A DNA stretch of 64,000 nt from Cytophagaceae bacterium (lineage in GTDB: Bacteria; Bacteroidota; Bacteroidia; Cytophagales; Flexibacteraceae): contig CANGYH010000001.1 of NCBI GenBank assembly GCA_947458545.1, positions 1,054,001 through 1,118,000 of the forward strand, read 5' to 3'. The notes beneath the pieces are model-generated. The model saw nothing but the letters and a program-made list of their open reading frames with translations. It searched no databases and was not told the origin of the DNA. Of the stretch, positions 54,927 to 63,659 are shown in pieces. The first letter of the stretch is position 1; the number at the start of each line of letters is the position of its first letter. The position numbers were made by a program, and so were the translations under genes.

Positions 54927-55700
54927 TTATTTGAACGGCACTGCTGCCCCGCTTTTCATAACAGAGCTCTGGCCAGAGACATCCTTCACCTCTGCCGTCA
55001 TTGTCAGCTTGGTGAAGAAGTTGTTGTAGTCCGTTGAAGAGACGGTGATGGTCTCGGTAACCTTGCCCGGCTTGGAGGGTGCACGGTAGGTAATCTCCAG
55101 CGTTCCGCTCTCGCCGGTGGCTAGGCTGGGTTTGCTTATGGCCCAGGTCGTGGTCATGCTGGCAGAGCTCGCATCGTAAATCTCCAGCGGAGCTTTACCC
55201 TTGTTGGTCACGGTAAAGCGAGCTACGGCCGTCTGCCCCGGCTCCAGTTTACCCAAGCCCACACTGGTTTTGTCTATGGCCAGCGTGGCTGAATTTTTCT
55301 TCATCTCCTCGGTTACGGTCGGCATCTGGCCTTTGCCAATGACGTTACCACGGAAGGTGAGCTGCTTGTTACCCTCTGGCACGTTGGCCGTCACCGTGAG
55401 CGACTTAGAGAACGCTCCCGGCCGGCCGTTGGAGTTGTAGCTCGCTTTCACGATGCCCGTCTTCCCGGGCAAGATGGGCTCCTTGGTCCAGAACGGAGAG
55501 GTACACCCACAGCTGGCCTGCACGTTGGCGATAATCAGCGGCTGATCGCCCGTGTTGACGAACTTGTACTCATAGCTGGCAATCTTACCTTCGACGATCT
55601 CGCCAAAATCGTGGTTGTCTTTCTCGAAGTTGAACTTAGGCTGGGCCCAAGCCGCGGCAGAAGTCAGCAGCAGCGCTGCCAGGATTGCGAAAACTCTCAT
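54927..55700 (-). CDS. DUF1573 periplasmic/secreted protein
   Basis: The 257-aa protein starts at ATG 55700 with a signal peptide ending AWA before QPKF. It has the DUF1573 pattern: FEKDNHDFGEIVEG, VNTGDQPLIIANVQASCGCTSPFW with a conserved CGC, and GIVKASYNSNGRPGAFSKSL, cited in pieces. A second Ig-like beta domain follows from about residue 135. The family is abundant in Bacteroidota and is thought to be periplasmic or surface; its biochemical role is unknown. The gene has its own promoter and terminator. Confidence 0.88.
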   Translation of the reverse strand: MRVFAILAALLLTSAAAWAQPKFNFEKDNHDFGEIVEGKIASYEYKFVNTGDQPLIIANVQASCGCTSPFWTKEPILPGKTGIVKASYNSNGRPGAFSKSLTVTANVPEGNKQLTFRGNVIGKGQMPTVTEEMKKNSATLAIDKTSVGLGKLEPGQTAVARFTVTNKGKAPLEIYDASSASMTTTWAISKPSLATGESGTLEITYRAPSKPGKVTETITVSSTDYNNFFTKLTMTAEVKDVSGQSSVMKSGAAVPFK

Positions 55701-55734
55701 GAAGCTCTAAACAAGGAGGAAGTACTCTACGTGG

Positions 55735-55767
55735 CAAACCTACAATCTTACAGGCCTGGCCGCCAAG
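55735..55767 (-). promoter_or_regulatory. Promoter for the DUF1573 gene
   Basis: On the minus strand: CTTG (55767-55764), 21-bp spacer, TAGGTTTG (55742-55735), then CC. Predicted leader about 30 nt. Confidence 0.55.
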
Positions 55768-55777
55768 TTAAAACAGG

Positions 55778-57388
55778 TTAGCGCACCAGCAAGCGCGCCA
55801 TCTGCCGCCCCACTCGCACCATATACAGTCCTGGCGGCAAGGCAGACACATCCGTTTGCGCCTCGGCCCGCCCGGTAAGAACAGGGTTGCCCAGCAGGTT
55901 AAACACCGTCAGAGGGCCTGCCAGGTTGGTGCCAAAGGTGGTGCTGGTCGGGTTAGGCTGCAGCACCAGGGGCATACGCTCCCAGCCGGGGCGGGTGCTG
56001 TTGGGGTCTGCCAGTGTCAGGGTTACAGACGTGCCCCCGGTTGGGGTAAAGGTGTAGCTGCCCGCCGTAGCGTTGGGCAGCGGCAACACTTTGAAGCTCA
56101 CCGCACCGCCAACGGGAATGGTAGGCGCAAGGCCACCCACCACCTCGATGCTCAAGCCCGGCTGGGCCGCAGGCAGTTGGAAAGGCACCGGCACATTGCC
56201 CTCGTTGACGGTGGTAAAGAAAAAGCCCACCGCATCGCCCAGGTTGAGTGTGCCCGCCGGTGGATAGGTGCGGGCCACGCTGACGGTCGGGAAGGCCTGC
56301 CCGGGGTTGGTCAGGCTTGGGATGCGCTCCAAGAGCTGCGGGTAATCGCTAAACGGGTTGCGGTTGCCCTGGAAGGACTGCACGTCGGCATTGCGGCGCA
56401 GGTCTGTGGTATCGGGCGGGTAGGCCTGGGCCCACCGGCGTAGCACAGCCTCTTGCCCGGCAAAAAAGTTGCTGTAATCTTGATGGCGCACCACAAAGTA
56501 GCACATGGCCCGGGCCGTGCGGCCCTTCTGCTGCGCCCGGGGCTCAAACACGGTGCGGCCTGCTTGGCTGCCCAGCTTGCTGCCTCCCTGCTGCCAGGTA
56601 GGGTTGCCGGCTACGGTATCGAAGGGAAAGCTGGCGCGCCGGTTGTTGGCATCGTTGTCCGTCGGAAAAAGGTGGTGCAGGTCCGACATCATCGGCTGGG
56701 CCGAGTTGAAGAAGTTTTGTGGGTAGGTGTGCTCTGTGTTGAAGTTATCGTTCTGGGCCTGGCTGCGGCTGGTATAACCCGTCGTTAGCCTGCCTGTATA
56801 AATGCACTCTAGCGTGTTAGTGGTGGCGCCTTGGCCATTGGTGCGCTTGTTGTCCACGTTCATGAACATGCGGTCTCGGGCACCGTTGTAGCCTAAGTCT
56901 GTATAGTTGGCCCGCACCCGGGTGCGGAGCGCATCAAACAAGGCCTGGCCCCACAAGCCCCGGGTGGTAGCATAATATCCCTTCCGATAGGTAACGTCTG
57001 CCAGCAGCGGCACGGCAATACACCCATTAACGCCCACCCCACAAAGCAGAGCCGTAGAGGCCAAGGCCACATTGTGCCGAGGCACAAACTGAAAATCTAC
57101 TTGCTGCTGCGCCCCGGGTTGCAATGTAAAGGCAGACTGTGATACCGTAAATACCCGGCCTAATGTACCGGCACCGGCTCCGTATGCCCCAAAGAGCTTT
57201 ATACTATCTACCCGCACTGGCCTGCTGCCGGCCGTCAGGGTAAGGCTTTGTGTCAGTGCAGCCGTAGCCTCCGTGATCGGAGCCGAAGCCGTGCCCCACT
57301 GCAAAGCCGAAGGAGAAACAGATACACCCTGAGCCCAAACAGCCAAGGCAGGGCCAAACAAGCCCAAAAGCAATAGAGGTACGCGCAT
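55778..57388 (-). CDS. Secreted endonuclease I with T9SS C-terminal sorting domain
   Basis: The 536-aa reading starts at ATG 57388, giving the signal peptide MRVPLLLLGLFGPALAVWAQ; a further 17 residues upstream look non-coding. After a beta domain (about 20-135) comes an endonuclease_1 (NucM/EndA-like) domain with GYYATTRGLWG, NTEHTYPQNFF, DLHHLFPTDNDANNRR and RTARAMCYF, carrying the conserved histidine and asparagine metal site. A C-terminal beta domain leads to a sorting domain with QPNPTSTTFG and LPPGLYMVRV. It should be exported by type IX secretion and degrade extracellular DNA or RNA non-specifically. Roles in nutrient uptake or biofilm are inferences. Confidence 0.92.
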   Translation of the reverse strand: MRVPLLLLGLFGPALAVWAQGVSVSPSALQWGTASAPITEATAALTQSLTLTAGSRPVRVDSIKLFGAYGAGAGTLGRVFTVSQSAFTLQPGAQQQVDFQFVPRHNVALASTALLCGVGVNGCIAVPLLADVTYRKGYYATTRGLWGQALFDALRTRVRANYTDLGYNGARDRMFMNVDNKRTNGQGATTNTLECIYTGRLTTGYTSRSQAQNDNFNTEHTYPQNFFNSAQPMMSDLHHLFPTDNDANNRRASFPFDTVAGNPTWQQGGSKLGSQAGRTVFEPRAQQKGRTARAMCYFVVRHQDYSNFFAGQEAVLRRWAQAYPPDTTDLRRNADVQSFQGNRNPFSDYPQLLERIPSLTNPGQAFPTVSVARTYPPAGTLNLGDAVGFFFTTVNEGNVPVPFQLPAAQPGLSIEVVGGLAPTIPVGGAVSFKVLPLPNATAGSYTFTPTGGTSVTLTLADPNSTRPGWERMPLVLQPNPTSTTFGTNLAGPLTVFNLLGNPVLTGRAEAQTDVSALPPGLYMVRVGRQMARLLVR

Positions 57389-57507
57389 AAAAAGCAAACA
57401 GCCTTTAAAATTACGGCCCCGTAGCACGGATTGCCCCACTGCCGTTGGCCCACAGATGGGACCCTGGCACGCAGAACGGCCACAACAAGTCCATCTTAGC
57501 CCTTAGT

Positions 57508-57840
57508 ATGGAAGACCGGTCAGCCTTCTTCGAGCAGGTATATCAGGTGGTGCGGCAGATACCGTCCGGGCGTGTTACGAGCTACGGAGCCATCGCACGG
57601 TTTTTGGGGGCAGCCCGCAGCAGCCGCATGGTTGGCTACGCCATGAACAACAGCCACATCTACTCAGACGTCCCCGCCCACCGCGTCGTCAACCGTACCG
57701 GTCTGCTTACGGGCAAGCACCACTTTGGCACGCCAGACCGTATGGCCCGCCTGCTTGAGGCAGAAGGGATTGTGGTCATCGGAGACCAGGTACGCGACTT
57801 TGACCGCCTGTTCTGGAGCCCGGAGGAGCTTTTAAAGTAG
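57508..57840 (+). CDS. Alkyltransferase-like protein (ATL; AGT-like, active-site Cys replaced)
   Basis: The 110-aa reading starts at ATG 57508. It has the DNA-binding part of O6-alkylguanine alkyltransferases: VYQVVRQIPSGRVTSYGAIARFLG and SRMVGYAMN with the arginine finger. The active-site motif PCHRV is PAHRV, with Ala57 in place of the acceptor cysteine. It therefore cannot take the alkyl group itself. ATL proteins of this kind flip out alkylated guanine and recruit nucleotide-excision repair. The neighbours are unrelated. Confidence 0.93.
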   Translation: MEDRSAFFEQVYQVVRQIPSGRVTSYGAIARFLGAARSSRMVGYAMNNSHIYSDVPAHRVVNRTGLLTGKHHFGTPDRMARLLEAEGIVVIGDQVRDFDRLFWSPEELLK

Positions 57841-57874
57841 CCCCTGGCCGAAAGCGCGGCTCCGGCGGTGCTGC

Positions 57875-57882
57875 TATTTTTG
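57875..57882 (+). promoter_or_regulatory. -7 box 9 nt before the CPBP gene
   Basis: TATTTTTG followed after 9 nt by ATG 57892; no -33 element at standard spacing. Confidence 0.4.
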
Positions 57883-57891
57883 CTCCTTTCT

Positions 57892-58848
57892 ATGGAGCAA
57901 CCGTTACCCTCGCCTGCTACACGGCCACCACGCCCGCGGCTGCTGTTGGCAGACGCCCTTGTTTTAGGCGGCCTGGTTTTGCTCGGGCTTTTTGCAAGCC
58001 AGTTGGCAGGGGCAGGGCTCATACTTTGGGGGTTGGATGGCGACCTTGAATCGCTCAACCGTTTGCTGGCTGATCCAGAGAGTTTTGGCAGCCGGGGGCG
58101 GTACTTTTTGCTTACTCTCCAGGGCTTGGCCACGGTGGGCACATTTGTGCTGCCACCGGTGCTATTGGTCTGGAGGTTTAGGCATCAAAGCTTATGGAGC
58201 TTATCGCCACGCCTCATTAAAGACAATATGCAGCTGCTCTGGGCGGTGTTGCTGGTACCTGCCCTGGCACCCTTGCTGGAGCTTACCATTACCTGGAACA
58301 AAAACCTTAGCCTGCCCGCGTCTTTGGAGGCCTTCGAGCTTTGGGCCCAGGCCAAAGAAGACCAACTGGCCCGGCTAACGGAGTACCTGATTGCCTTCGA
58401 CGGGTTTGGGCAATTTTTGCTGGGTCTTTTTGTGATTGCGGTATTGCCAGCACTGGGCGAGGAGCTGCTCTTCAGAGGCACTTTACAGCCGATGCTGCAG
58501 CGGGCTACGGGCAGCCCCCACCGGGCCATCTGGCTCACGGCCATTGTGTTTTCGGCCATACATGTGCAGTTCTATGGTTTTGTGCCGCGCATGTTGCTGG
58601 GAGCACTTTTTGGCTACCTCTACTACTGGAGCGGCAACATCTCCATCCCTATTCTGGCCCACTTTACCAATAACGGTATTACAGTAGTGCTGAGCTACTT
58701 GCAACGCTCAGGCCAAACAAGCCTAGACCCCGATAACCTACCCGCGGCACCGCTGCCTGTATTGCTGGCCAGCGTTGTGGCCGGGGCGGCTGTACTTTAC
58801 CGCTTTAGAGCCCGGTATTTTGTGCCGACCATGCCCCCTGCCCCATAA
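57892..58848 (+). CDS. CPBP-family intramembrane metalloprotease
   Basis: The 318-aa reading starts at ATG 57892; an upstream GTG (57868) would run through the -7 box. Eight or so hydrophobic segments place it in the inner membrane. The CPBP/Abi motifs are EELLFRG (190-196), FSAIHVQFYG with His224, and ILAHFTNN with His257. In this family these residues bind a metal and cleave within or near the membrane. The substrate is unknown. It precedes DUF2007 and cdsA by only 4 nt, so the three form an operon. Confidence 0.88.
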   Translation: MEQPLPSPATRPPRPRLLLADALVLGGLVLLGLFASQLAGAGLILWGLDGDLESLNRLLADPESFGSRGRYFLLTLQGLATVGTFVLPPVLLVWRFRHQSLWSLSPRLIKDNMQLLWAVLLVPALAPLLELTITWNKNLSLPASLEAFELWAQAKEDQLARLTEYLIAFDGFGQFLLGLFVIAVLPALGEELLFRGTLQPMLQRATGSPHRAIWLTAIVFSAIHVQFYGFVPRMLLGALFGYLYYWSGNISIPILAHFTNNGITVVLSYLQRSGQTSLDPDNLPAAPLPVLLASVVAGAAVLYRFRARYFVPTMPPAP

Positions 58849-58852
58849 GGCT

Positions 58853-59062
58853 ATGGCAGATTGGCAGCTTATCCTGACGAGCGAGTGGCTGCACCAGGCC
58901 CACGTGTGGCGCAGCCGCCTCGAGGCAGAAGGCATCCCCGCAGAGGTGGTATCCAAATCTGCCTCTGCCTATGGCATCTTTACCTGGGCCCGCCGCTACG
59001 AGCTGTGGGTGCCCGTTGCCCAAGCCCCCCAAGCCCTTCTCATCCTGCACGATGTCGCCTGA
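58853..59062 (+). CDS. DUF2007 (putative signal-transducing) small protein
   Basis: The 69-aa reading starts at ATG 58853, 4 nt after the CPBP stop. It shows the DUF2007 pattern: LILTSEWLHQAHVWRSRLEAEGIPAEVV, cited in pieces, and YELWVPVAQAPQALLIL. This small soluble fold resembles the PII-type alpha-beta sandwich, and the function is not established. Its end overlaps the cdsA start by 11 nt, which suggests translational coupling. Confidence 0.85.
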   Translation: MADWQLILTSEWLHQAHVWRSRLEAEGIPAEVVSKSASAYGIFTWARRYELWVPVAQAPQALLILHDVA

Positions 59063-59894
59063 CACTACCACCAAAAAGGCTCCCAGCAACCTGCAACTCC
59101 GGGTGCTGACGGGTATCGTGGGCATAGCCAGCATCGTCGGGGCGGTCGTTGTCTCTCCCTATGGCTACCTGGTCGTCTTTGCAGGCATCAGCCTGCTGTG
59201 CCAGTGGGAGTTTTATGGCCTGCTGCGCCGGGCAGGCTATGCGCCAGAGCGGCCACTGGGGATGGTGCTCGGCTTGGGGCTTAACATAGCCGGTTGGCTG
59301 GCAGCCCAGGGTATAGACCAGATGGCTCTATTGCTGGCCATGGTTATGCCGATTACGCTTACCTATCTAGCCAAACTCTACCGCAACGAGACGACACCCT
59401 TCGTCAACATTGCGCTTACCTTCTTTGGGGTGCTTTACACGGCCGTGCCGTTTGCGCTGCTGCATCCGGCTGTATTTGTTGCAGGCCAATACTCGTGGCA
59501 AATCCCCTTGGGTATATTGTTGCTGCTTTGGGCTTCAGATACCGGCGCCTATTTTGCCGGCCGTAGCCTAGGCAGGCGCAAACTTTTTGAGCGGGTATCT
59601 CCTAAAAAAACCTGGGAGGGCTTTGCCGGAGGCTTTACAGCCTCGGCTGCCGTCAGCGCTGTGCTGGCAAACCAGTTTACTGATCTTGCCGGGCCCGTTT
59701 GGGTGTGGGTGATGGTAATCATCGTGGTGCTGGGCACCTTTGGCGACCTAACGGAAAGCCTTTTTAAGCGAAGCCTAGACTTAAAGGACAGCGGCAGCAT
59801 ACTCCCCGGGCATGGCGGCTTTCTGGATCGGTTTGACGGCTTGCTGATTGCTCTGCCCGTAGTAGCAGCCCTGTTGCTGCTTTGGCACCCCTAA
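59052..59894 (+). CDS. cdsA: Phosphatidate cytidylyltransferase (CDP-diacylglycerol synthase)
   Basis: The 280-aa reading starts at ATG 59052 inside the end of DUF2007. Seven or eight transmembrane segments are followed by the signature SDTGAYFAGRSLGRRKL, SPKKTWEGFAGG, and the family stretch GDLTESLFKR..D.KDSG..LPGHGG..DR.D, in which acidic residues bind magnesium. It converts phosphatidic acid and CTP to CDP-diacylglycerol, the branch point of phospholipid synthesis. It is convergent with the M16 peptidase, 24 nt apart. Confidence 0.95.
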   Translation: MSPDTTTKKAPSNLQLRVLTGIVGIASIVGAVVVSPYGYLVVFAGISLLCQWEFYGLLRRAGYAPERPLGMVLGLGLNIAGWLAAQGIDQMALLLAMVMPITLTYLAKLYRNETTPFVNIALTFFGVLYTAVPFALLHPAVFVAGQYSWQIPLGILLLLWASDTGAYFAGRSLGRRKLFERVSPKKTWEGFAGGFTASAAVSAVLANQFTDLAGPVWVWVMVIIVVLGTFGDLTESLFKRSLDLKDSGSILPGHGGFLDRFDGLLIALPVVAALLLLWHP

Positions 59895-59918
59895 GCGTTT
59901 GGCCCAGGGCCAAGGCAC

Positions 59919-61169
59919 CTAAGCCTTATCGTCGTTGTAATAAGTAATCCTAAAGAAGGACTCTGGCTGCAAGTATTGCTCTGCCAGCGTTTGGAGGTCC
60001 TTTGCCGAGACGGCCTTTATCAGGGCAAAAAGCTCGGGCAGGCTTTCTATGCGGCCAGCGTCGAGAAGGCCCTTACCTAGCACCTGCATCAGCCCGGCGT
60101 TGCTCTCTTCGGCCATGGCTAGCTGGCCCATCAGCTGCTCTTTGGCCTGGTGTAGTTGCAGCGTGCCCAGCGGCACCTCTCGCAGGCGGCGTAGCTCTCG
60201 CTCAATCAATTGAAGCGCGCGGTTTACCTGCCCAGGGTCTGTGGCAAAGTAAATGCTGAACTGCCCGGCATCCGTAAAGGGTGTGTAGCCGCTATCTACC
60301 CCGTACACCAGCCCATGGCGCTCTCGTAAGGCAAGGTTCAGCCGCGAGTTTGCCCCCGGCCCGCCAAGGATGTTGACGAGCATAAAGAAGGGCAGCCGCT
60401 CTGGCTGGTGAAGGCTGGGTGCGGCACGGCCCAGCAGGGTGTGGGTTTGGGTACCAGGGCGCTCTTCGCGCAGCAGCGTAGGCGTGGTAAGGCCTGGCGG
60501 GATCCGGGGCGGCCCGGTGCGGCGGGCAGGCGGCAAATCGCCAAGCAAAGGCTGCATAAGCTTAACTACGCGCCTGAAGGGCATATTGGCGACCGATGCA
60601 AACACGACCCGGTCCGTATCAAGGTTGCGGGCCAAAAAAGTACGGAACGCGGGCCTGTCAAAACTTCGGACAGCCTCTGGTGTACCCAAAATATTGACAC
60701 CCAGCGGATGCCCGGCAAACACCTGCGCGTCCAGCTCGTCGAAGATGGCCTCATCCGGCGTATCCCGGTACATGGCCATCTCTTCTAGAATGACCTGCCG
60801 CTCCTTCTCGATTTCCTTGGCCGGGAAGGTGCTGCGGAAGGTGATGTCTGTCAGCAGCTCGGCGGCCTTTTGGTAGTGGCTGTCCAGCAGAGAGGCATGG
60901 AAGGCAATCTTCTCTTTGGTGGTGTAGGCATTGAGCTCACCACCGACGGTCTCCAGCCTATTGAGGATATGAAAGGCCTTACGGTGCTCCGTCCCCTTAA
61001 AAGCCATGTGCTCCCAGAAGTGGGCCAACCCTTCCTCTCCGGGTAGCTCGTCGCGGCTGCCGATGTCTAGCACAAAACCCAGATGCGCAATCCGGCTATG
61101 GGTAACCTCTTTGTGGATGAGGCGGATGCCGTTGGCAAAAGTGTGTATCTGATAGTCGTTATCGGCCAT
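59919..61169 (-). CDS. M16 (pitrilysin/insulinase) metallopeptidase, single-chain short form
   Basis: The 416-aa protein starts at ATG 61169. The inverted zinc motif HFWEH (HxxEH, 50-54) is followed about 75 residues later by EKERQVILEEM, which supplies the third ligand glutamate. GGELNAYTTKEKI is the substrate-strand region. The C-terminal half is the inactive paired M16_C domain with GGPGANSRLNLALRERHGLVYGV. This is the form of the active subunit of two-chain M16B peptidases. There is no signal peptide. The target peptides are unknown. Confidence 0.92.
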   Translation of the reverse strand: MADNDYQIHTFANGIRLIHKEVTHSRIAHLGFVLDIGSRDELPGEEGLAHFWEHMAFKGTEHRKAFHILNRLETVGGELNAYTTKEKIAFHASLLDSHYQKAAELLTDITFRSTFPAKEIEKERQVILEEMAMYRDTPDEAIFDELDAQVFAGHPLGVNILGTPEAVRSFDRPAFRTFLARNLDTDRVVFASVANMPFRRVVKLMQPLLGDLPPARRTGPPRIPPGLTTPTLLREERPGTQTHTLLGRAAPSLHQPERLPFFMLVNILGGPGANSRLNLALRERHGLVYGVDSGYTPFTDAGQFSIYFATDPGQVNRALQLIERELRRLREVPLGTLQLHQAKEQLMGQLAMAEESNAGLMQVLGKGLLDAGRIESLPELFALIKAVSAKDLQTLAEQYLQPESFFRITYYNDDKA

Positions 61170-61183
61170 GCTGAAAGCGGGGA

Positions 61184-61191
61184 CAAAGGTA
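61184..61191 (-). promoter_or_regulatory. -7 box before the M16 peptidase gene
   Basis: TACCTTTG on the minus strand, 14 nt before the start codon; leader about 10 nt. No clear -33. Confidence 0.4.
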
Positions 61192-61248
61192 ACGCGCAGC
61201 TAGTCGGAAGCTCAGCCACTGCGTCTCGCTGCCGGGGGTGCCCTACCT

Positions 61249-61290
61249 AAAAAAATAGCCCCTGCCCCAGCATTATGCCAGAGCAGGGGT
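61249..61290 (-). terminator. Terminator after the coiled-coil/SPOR-like gene
   Basis: On the minus strand: GCAGGGG or its mate, stem CCCCTGC/GCAGGGG with a 17-nt loop, then GCTATTTTTTT. It separates this gene from the M16 gene downstream. Confidence 0.7.
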
Positions 61291-61354
61291 CTTTCTCAAC
61301 CCAGAAGGAATGGTCCCCATTTGGGGTGGCCTTGGGCGGGTGGGCAGGTGGCGC

Positions 61355-62008
61355 TTAGTTCATCCCAACGCCTGCGGCCCCTTCTAGCACGTCGCGCAGG
61401 GCTACGCGTTTGCCGTCTCGGTAGGCTACCGTCCAGGCATCTGCAACGCCCATTTCGCGCAGGTATTTTTTGAAGTTGTCAGCCTCCCAGTAGTTGCCAA
61501 AGTACCCTAGGGTGTACTTCTTGCTACCGTCCGCCTCCACGTCTCCAGAGAAGTTCTGGGTGTTCTCGAAGTACTTGCTAAGGTCTTTGTTGCGGAAATA
61601 GCCAATCTGAACCTTGTAGATAACGCCTTTGGAGACGTCTTTGTGGCGTGCCTCGTATGCCTCGCGCGAGGCGTCTTCGGTATTTGGGGCCGGCGCCATG
61701 GCAGCCTCCATAGAGGCTTTCATCTTAGCCACCTCCTCTTGGCTTACGGCAAACTGGGTGCGCATAGCGGCCAGGTCTTGCTCTTTCGCTGCAAGCTCCT
61801 CTTTGAGCTTTGCCTGCTCGCTGAGGACGGCCTTGAACTCTTCTGGCGACATCTCTTTCATGCGGCGCTTCCACTCTTTGCGCTGGGCTCTGTCGAGTTT
61901 CTCTAGCGGAATGGGTACGGCAGACGAGGTAGCAGGCTGGGCCTGGGCCAAAGCCATTGTAAAAAACAAAGCCAGAATGCTTAGTAGTGCTCGGTTGCTG
62001 ATTTTCAT
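61355..62008 (-). CDS. Secreted coiled-coil protein with C-terminal SPOR-like region
   Basis: The 217-aa protein starts at ATG 62008; its signal peptide ends AQA before QPAT. A charged helical region (about 35-110, KLKEELAAKEQDLAAM) is predicted to be a coiled coil. The last 85 residues, VIYKVQIGYF...YTLGYFGNYWEADNFKKYLREMG, cited in pieces, have the spacing of SPOR domains, which bind denuded peptidoglycan glycans. Homologues are often labelled ezrin/radixin/moesin-like from the coil alone, which says little. A periplasmic wall-associated role is inferred. It stands upstream of nothing obvious and has its own terminator. Confidence 0.7.
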   Translation of the reverse strand: MKISNRALLSILALFFTMALAQAQPATSSAVPIPLEKLDRAQRKEWKRRMKEMSPEEFKAVLSEQAKLKEELAAKEQDLAAMRTQFAVSQEEVAKMKASMEAAMAPAPNTEDASREAYEARHKDVSKGVIYKVQIGYFRNKDLSKYFENTQNFSGDVEADGSKKYTLGYFGNYWEADNFKKYLREMGVADAWTVAYRDGKRVALRDVLEGAAGVGMN

Positions 62009-62224
62009 GACGAACGGAAGGAGGGTGATGCTAATGCTATGGAAAGAACCAATTACAACGCCTGCCAGGGTGCGCGAAAACCTGTACTACACGCCCAACG
62101 GACAATAGCGAAACTAGCCAGGCCCGGCAGTCGCTACCAGACCAAAAGGCCAACAGCTATTACTGCGTAAGGTGAACGCCAGAAAAAGCGCATTAACACC
62201 GCCCACCCGTTGGATAGCCGCTCC

Positions 62225-63493
62225 CTAACCGCGGTACAGCTGCATGACGCGGGCCGAGTCTATCCGCAGCAAAACGAACAAGAGCACTGTAAAGCTCCAT
62301 AGTGACGAGCCCCCCGCGCTGAAAAACGGCAGGGGAATACCGATGACGGGAAAAAGCCCGATCGTCATGCCGATATTGACCATAAGGTGGAAAAACAACA
62401 CACCCACGACGCCATAACCATAGACCCGCCCAAAGCGGGTTTTCTGCCGCTCTGCAATGTCCACAATCCGAAGCAACAGAAATACAAAGAGGCCTATCAC
62501 CACGATGGAGCCTACCCAGCCGTGCTCCTCGCCAATGGTGCAGAAGATAAAATCGGTAGATTGCTCGGGGACAAAGTCGAACTTGGTTTGGGTGCCTTCT
62601 AAGAATCCCTTGCCCAGCAATCCGCCTGAGCCGATGGCGATTTTAGACTGGGTTACGTTCCACCCCGCGCCCAGAGGATCGGCTTCAGGATTGATAAGGG
62701 CGCGGATACGGTCTTGCTGGTGGGGCTGCAGTACTTGGTTCACAAAAAAATCTACCCCTGACACCACCCCGATGGTTAGCATGAGCCCCGCAATGGCAAA
62801 GCCTGCAATCTTTAGCGTTCGGCCTGCCATGAGCCACCAAACCAGGGCCACCACCGTGAACCCAACCAGCAGCCAGGTCTGTGGCACCAGTAGCGTAAGC
62901 ACAAATAGTGCCGCCACATAAAAGCCTGCGAGCGGGATGAGACCTGTAAGCCCCTCGCGGTAGAGCACCATTACGAACGAAGCGAAGACAAGTGTAGAGC
63001 CGGTATCGTTCTGGGCCAGAATAAGCACGGCGGGCACGGCTATGATAAACCCGGCTTGGCCTATCTCTTTGAGTGTATCGAGCCGTATGGATGGGTCTGA
63101 AAGAAACCTGGCCAGTGCTAGCGAGGTGGCCGTTTTGGCAAACTCAGAGGGCTGTATGCCAAAACCGCCGAAACCCAGCCAAGATTTCGAACCCGCCACC
63201 GTCTTACCTATCAGAAGTACGATTACCAGCAGACCCAGCACAGCCAGATAAATGAGGTAGGCGGCGTTGTCGTAAAACTTATAGTCTATGGCCAGCACAA
63301 AGGTGGCCAGCACCACGGCCGTACCTATCCAAAGTAGCTGCGTGCCCGAGCGGGTGGCCAGGTCGAAGATGGAGGGATGGGTGACAGGGTCGTAAACGGC
63401 GGCAAAAATGTTGAGCCAACCCATGAGCATGAGCAGGAGCCAAAGCAGCACCGTGGTCAGGTCTAGGTTGGTAAAGAGGCTGTCCTTTTCCAA
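62225..63493 (-). CDS. rodA: Rod-shape glycosyltransferase RodA (SEDS family)
   Basis: The 422-aa reading starts at TTG 63493 (MEKDSLF), as no better start is visible. About ten transmembrane helices carry SEDS motifs: GGFGIQPSEFAK, ILAQNDTGSTLVF with the catalytic aspartate, EEHGWVGS, and GLFPVIGIPLPFFSAGGSS near the C-terminus. RodA polymerises lipid II into glycan strands during side-wall elongation with a class B PBP. The PBP2 gene usually found beside it is not in the window. The organism is therefore probably rod-shaped. Confidence 0.94.
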   Translation of the reverse strand: MEKDSLFTNLDLTTVLLWLLLMLMGWLNIFAAVYDPVTHPSIFDLATRSGTQLLWIGTAVVLATFVLAIDYKFYDNAAYLIYLAVLGLLVIVLLIGKTVAGSKSWLGFGGFGIQPSEFAKTATSLALARFLSDPSIRLDTLKEIGQAGFIIAVPAVLILAQNDTGSTLVFASFVMVLYREGLTGLIPLAGFYVAALFVLTLLVPQTWLLVGFTVVALVWWLMAGRTLKIAGFAIAGLMLTIGVVSGVDFFVNQVLQPHQQDRIRALINPEADPLGAGWNVTQSKIAIGSGGLLGKGFLEGTQTKFDFVPEQSTDFIFCTIGEEHGWVGSIVVIGLFVFLLLRIVDIAERQKTRFGRVYGYGVVGVLFFHLMVNIGMTIGLFPVIGIPLPFFSAGGSSLWSFTVLLFVLLRIDSARVMQLYRG

Positions 63494-63624
63494 ACGGGGG
63501 CAGTGTATTGAGCCGGCGCCTTGTGGCTGGCAGGTTTGTATGGATAAAGATACTAGGTTGTGGCGGGCTGCCCCGAAAAGACAGACAGAGAATGGGCAGG
63601 CCCAGAAACGCGAGACTTAGGATT

Positions 63625-63632
63625 CATCTTTG
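63625..63632 (+). promoter_or_regulatory. Possible -7 box for the right-edge glycosyltransferase
   Basis: CATCTTTG, followed by CAGACGC; ATG 63660 follows after 27 nt. One base off consensus; no -33. Confidence 0.3.
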
Positions 63633-63659
63633 CAGACGCTTGTTGCCTTTAGCCCGCCT

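Noticed and set aside
62009-62224. Small RNA or peptide gene between the SPOR-like gene and rodA
   Set aside because: No promoter box, stem with T tract or coding signal was visible.
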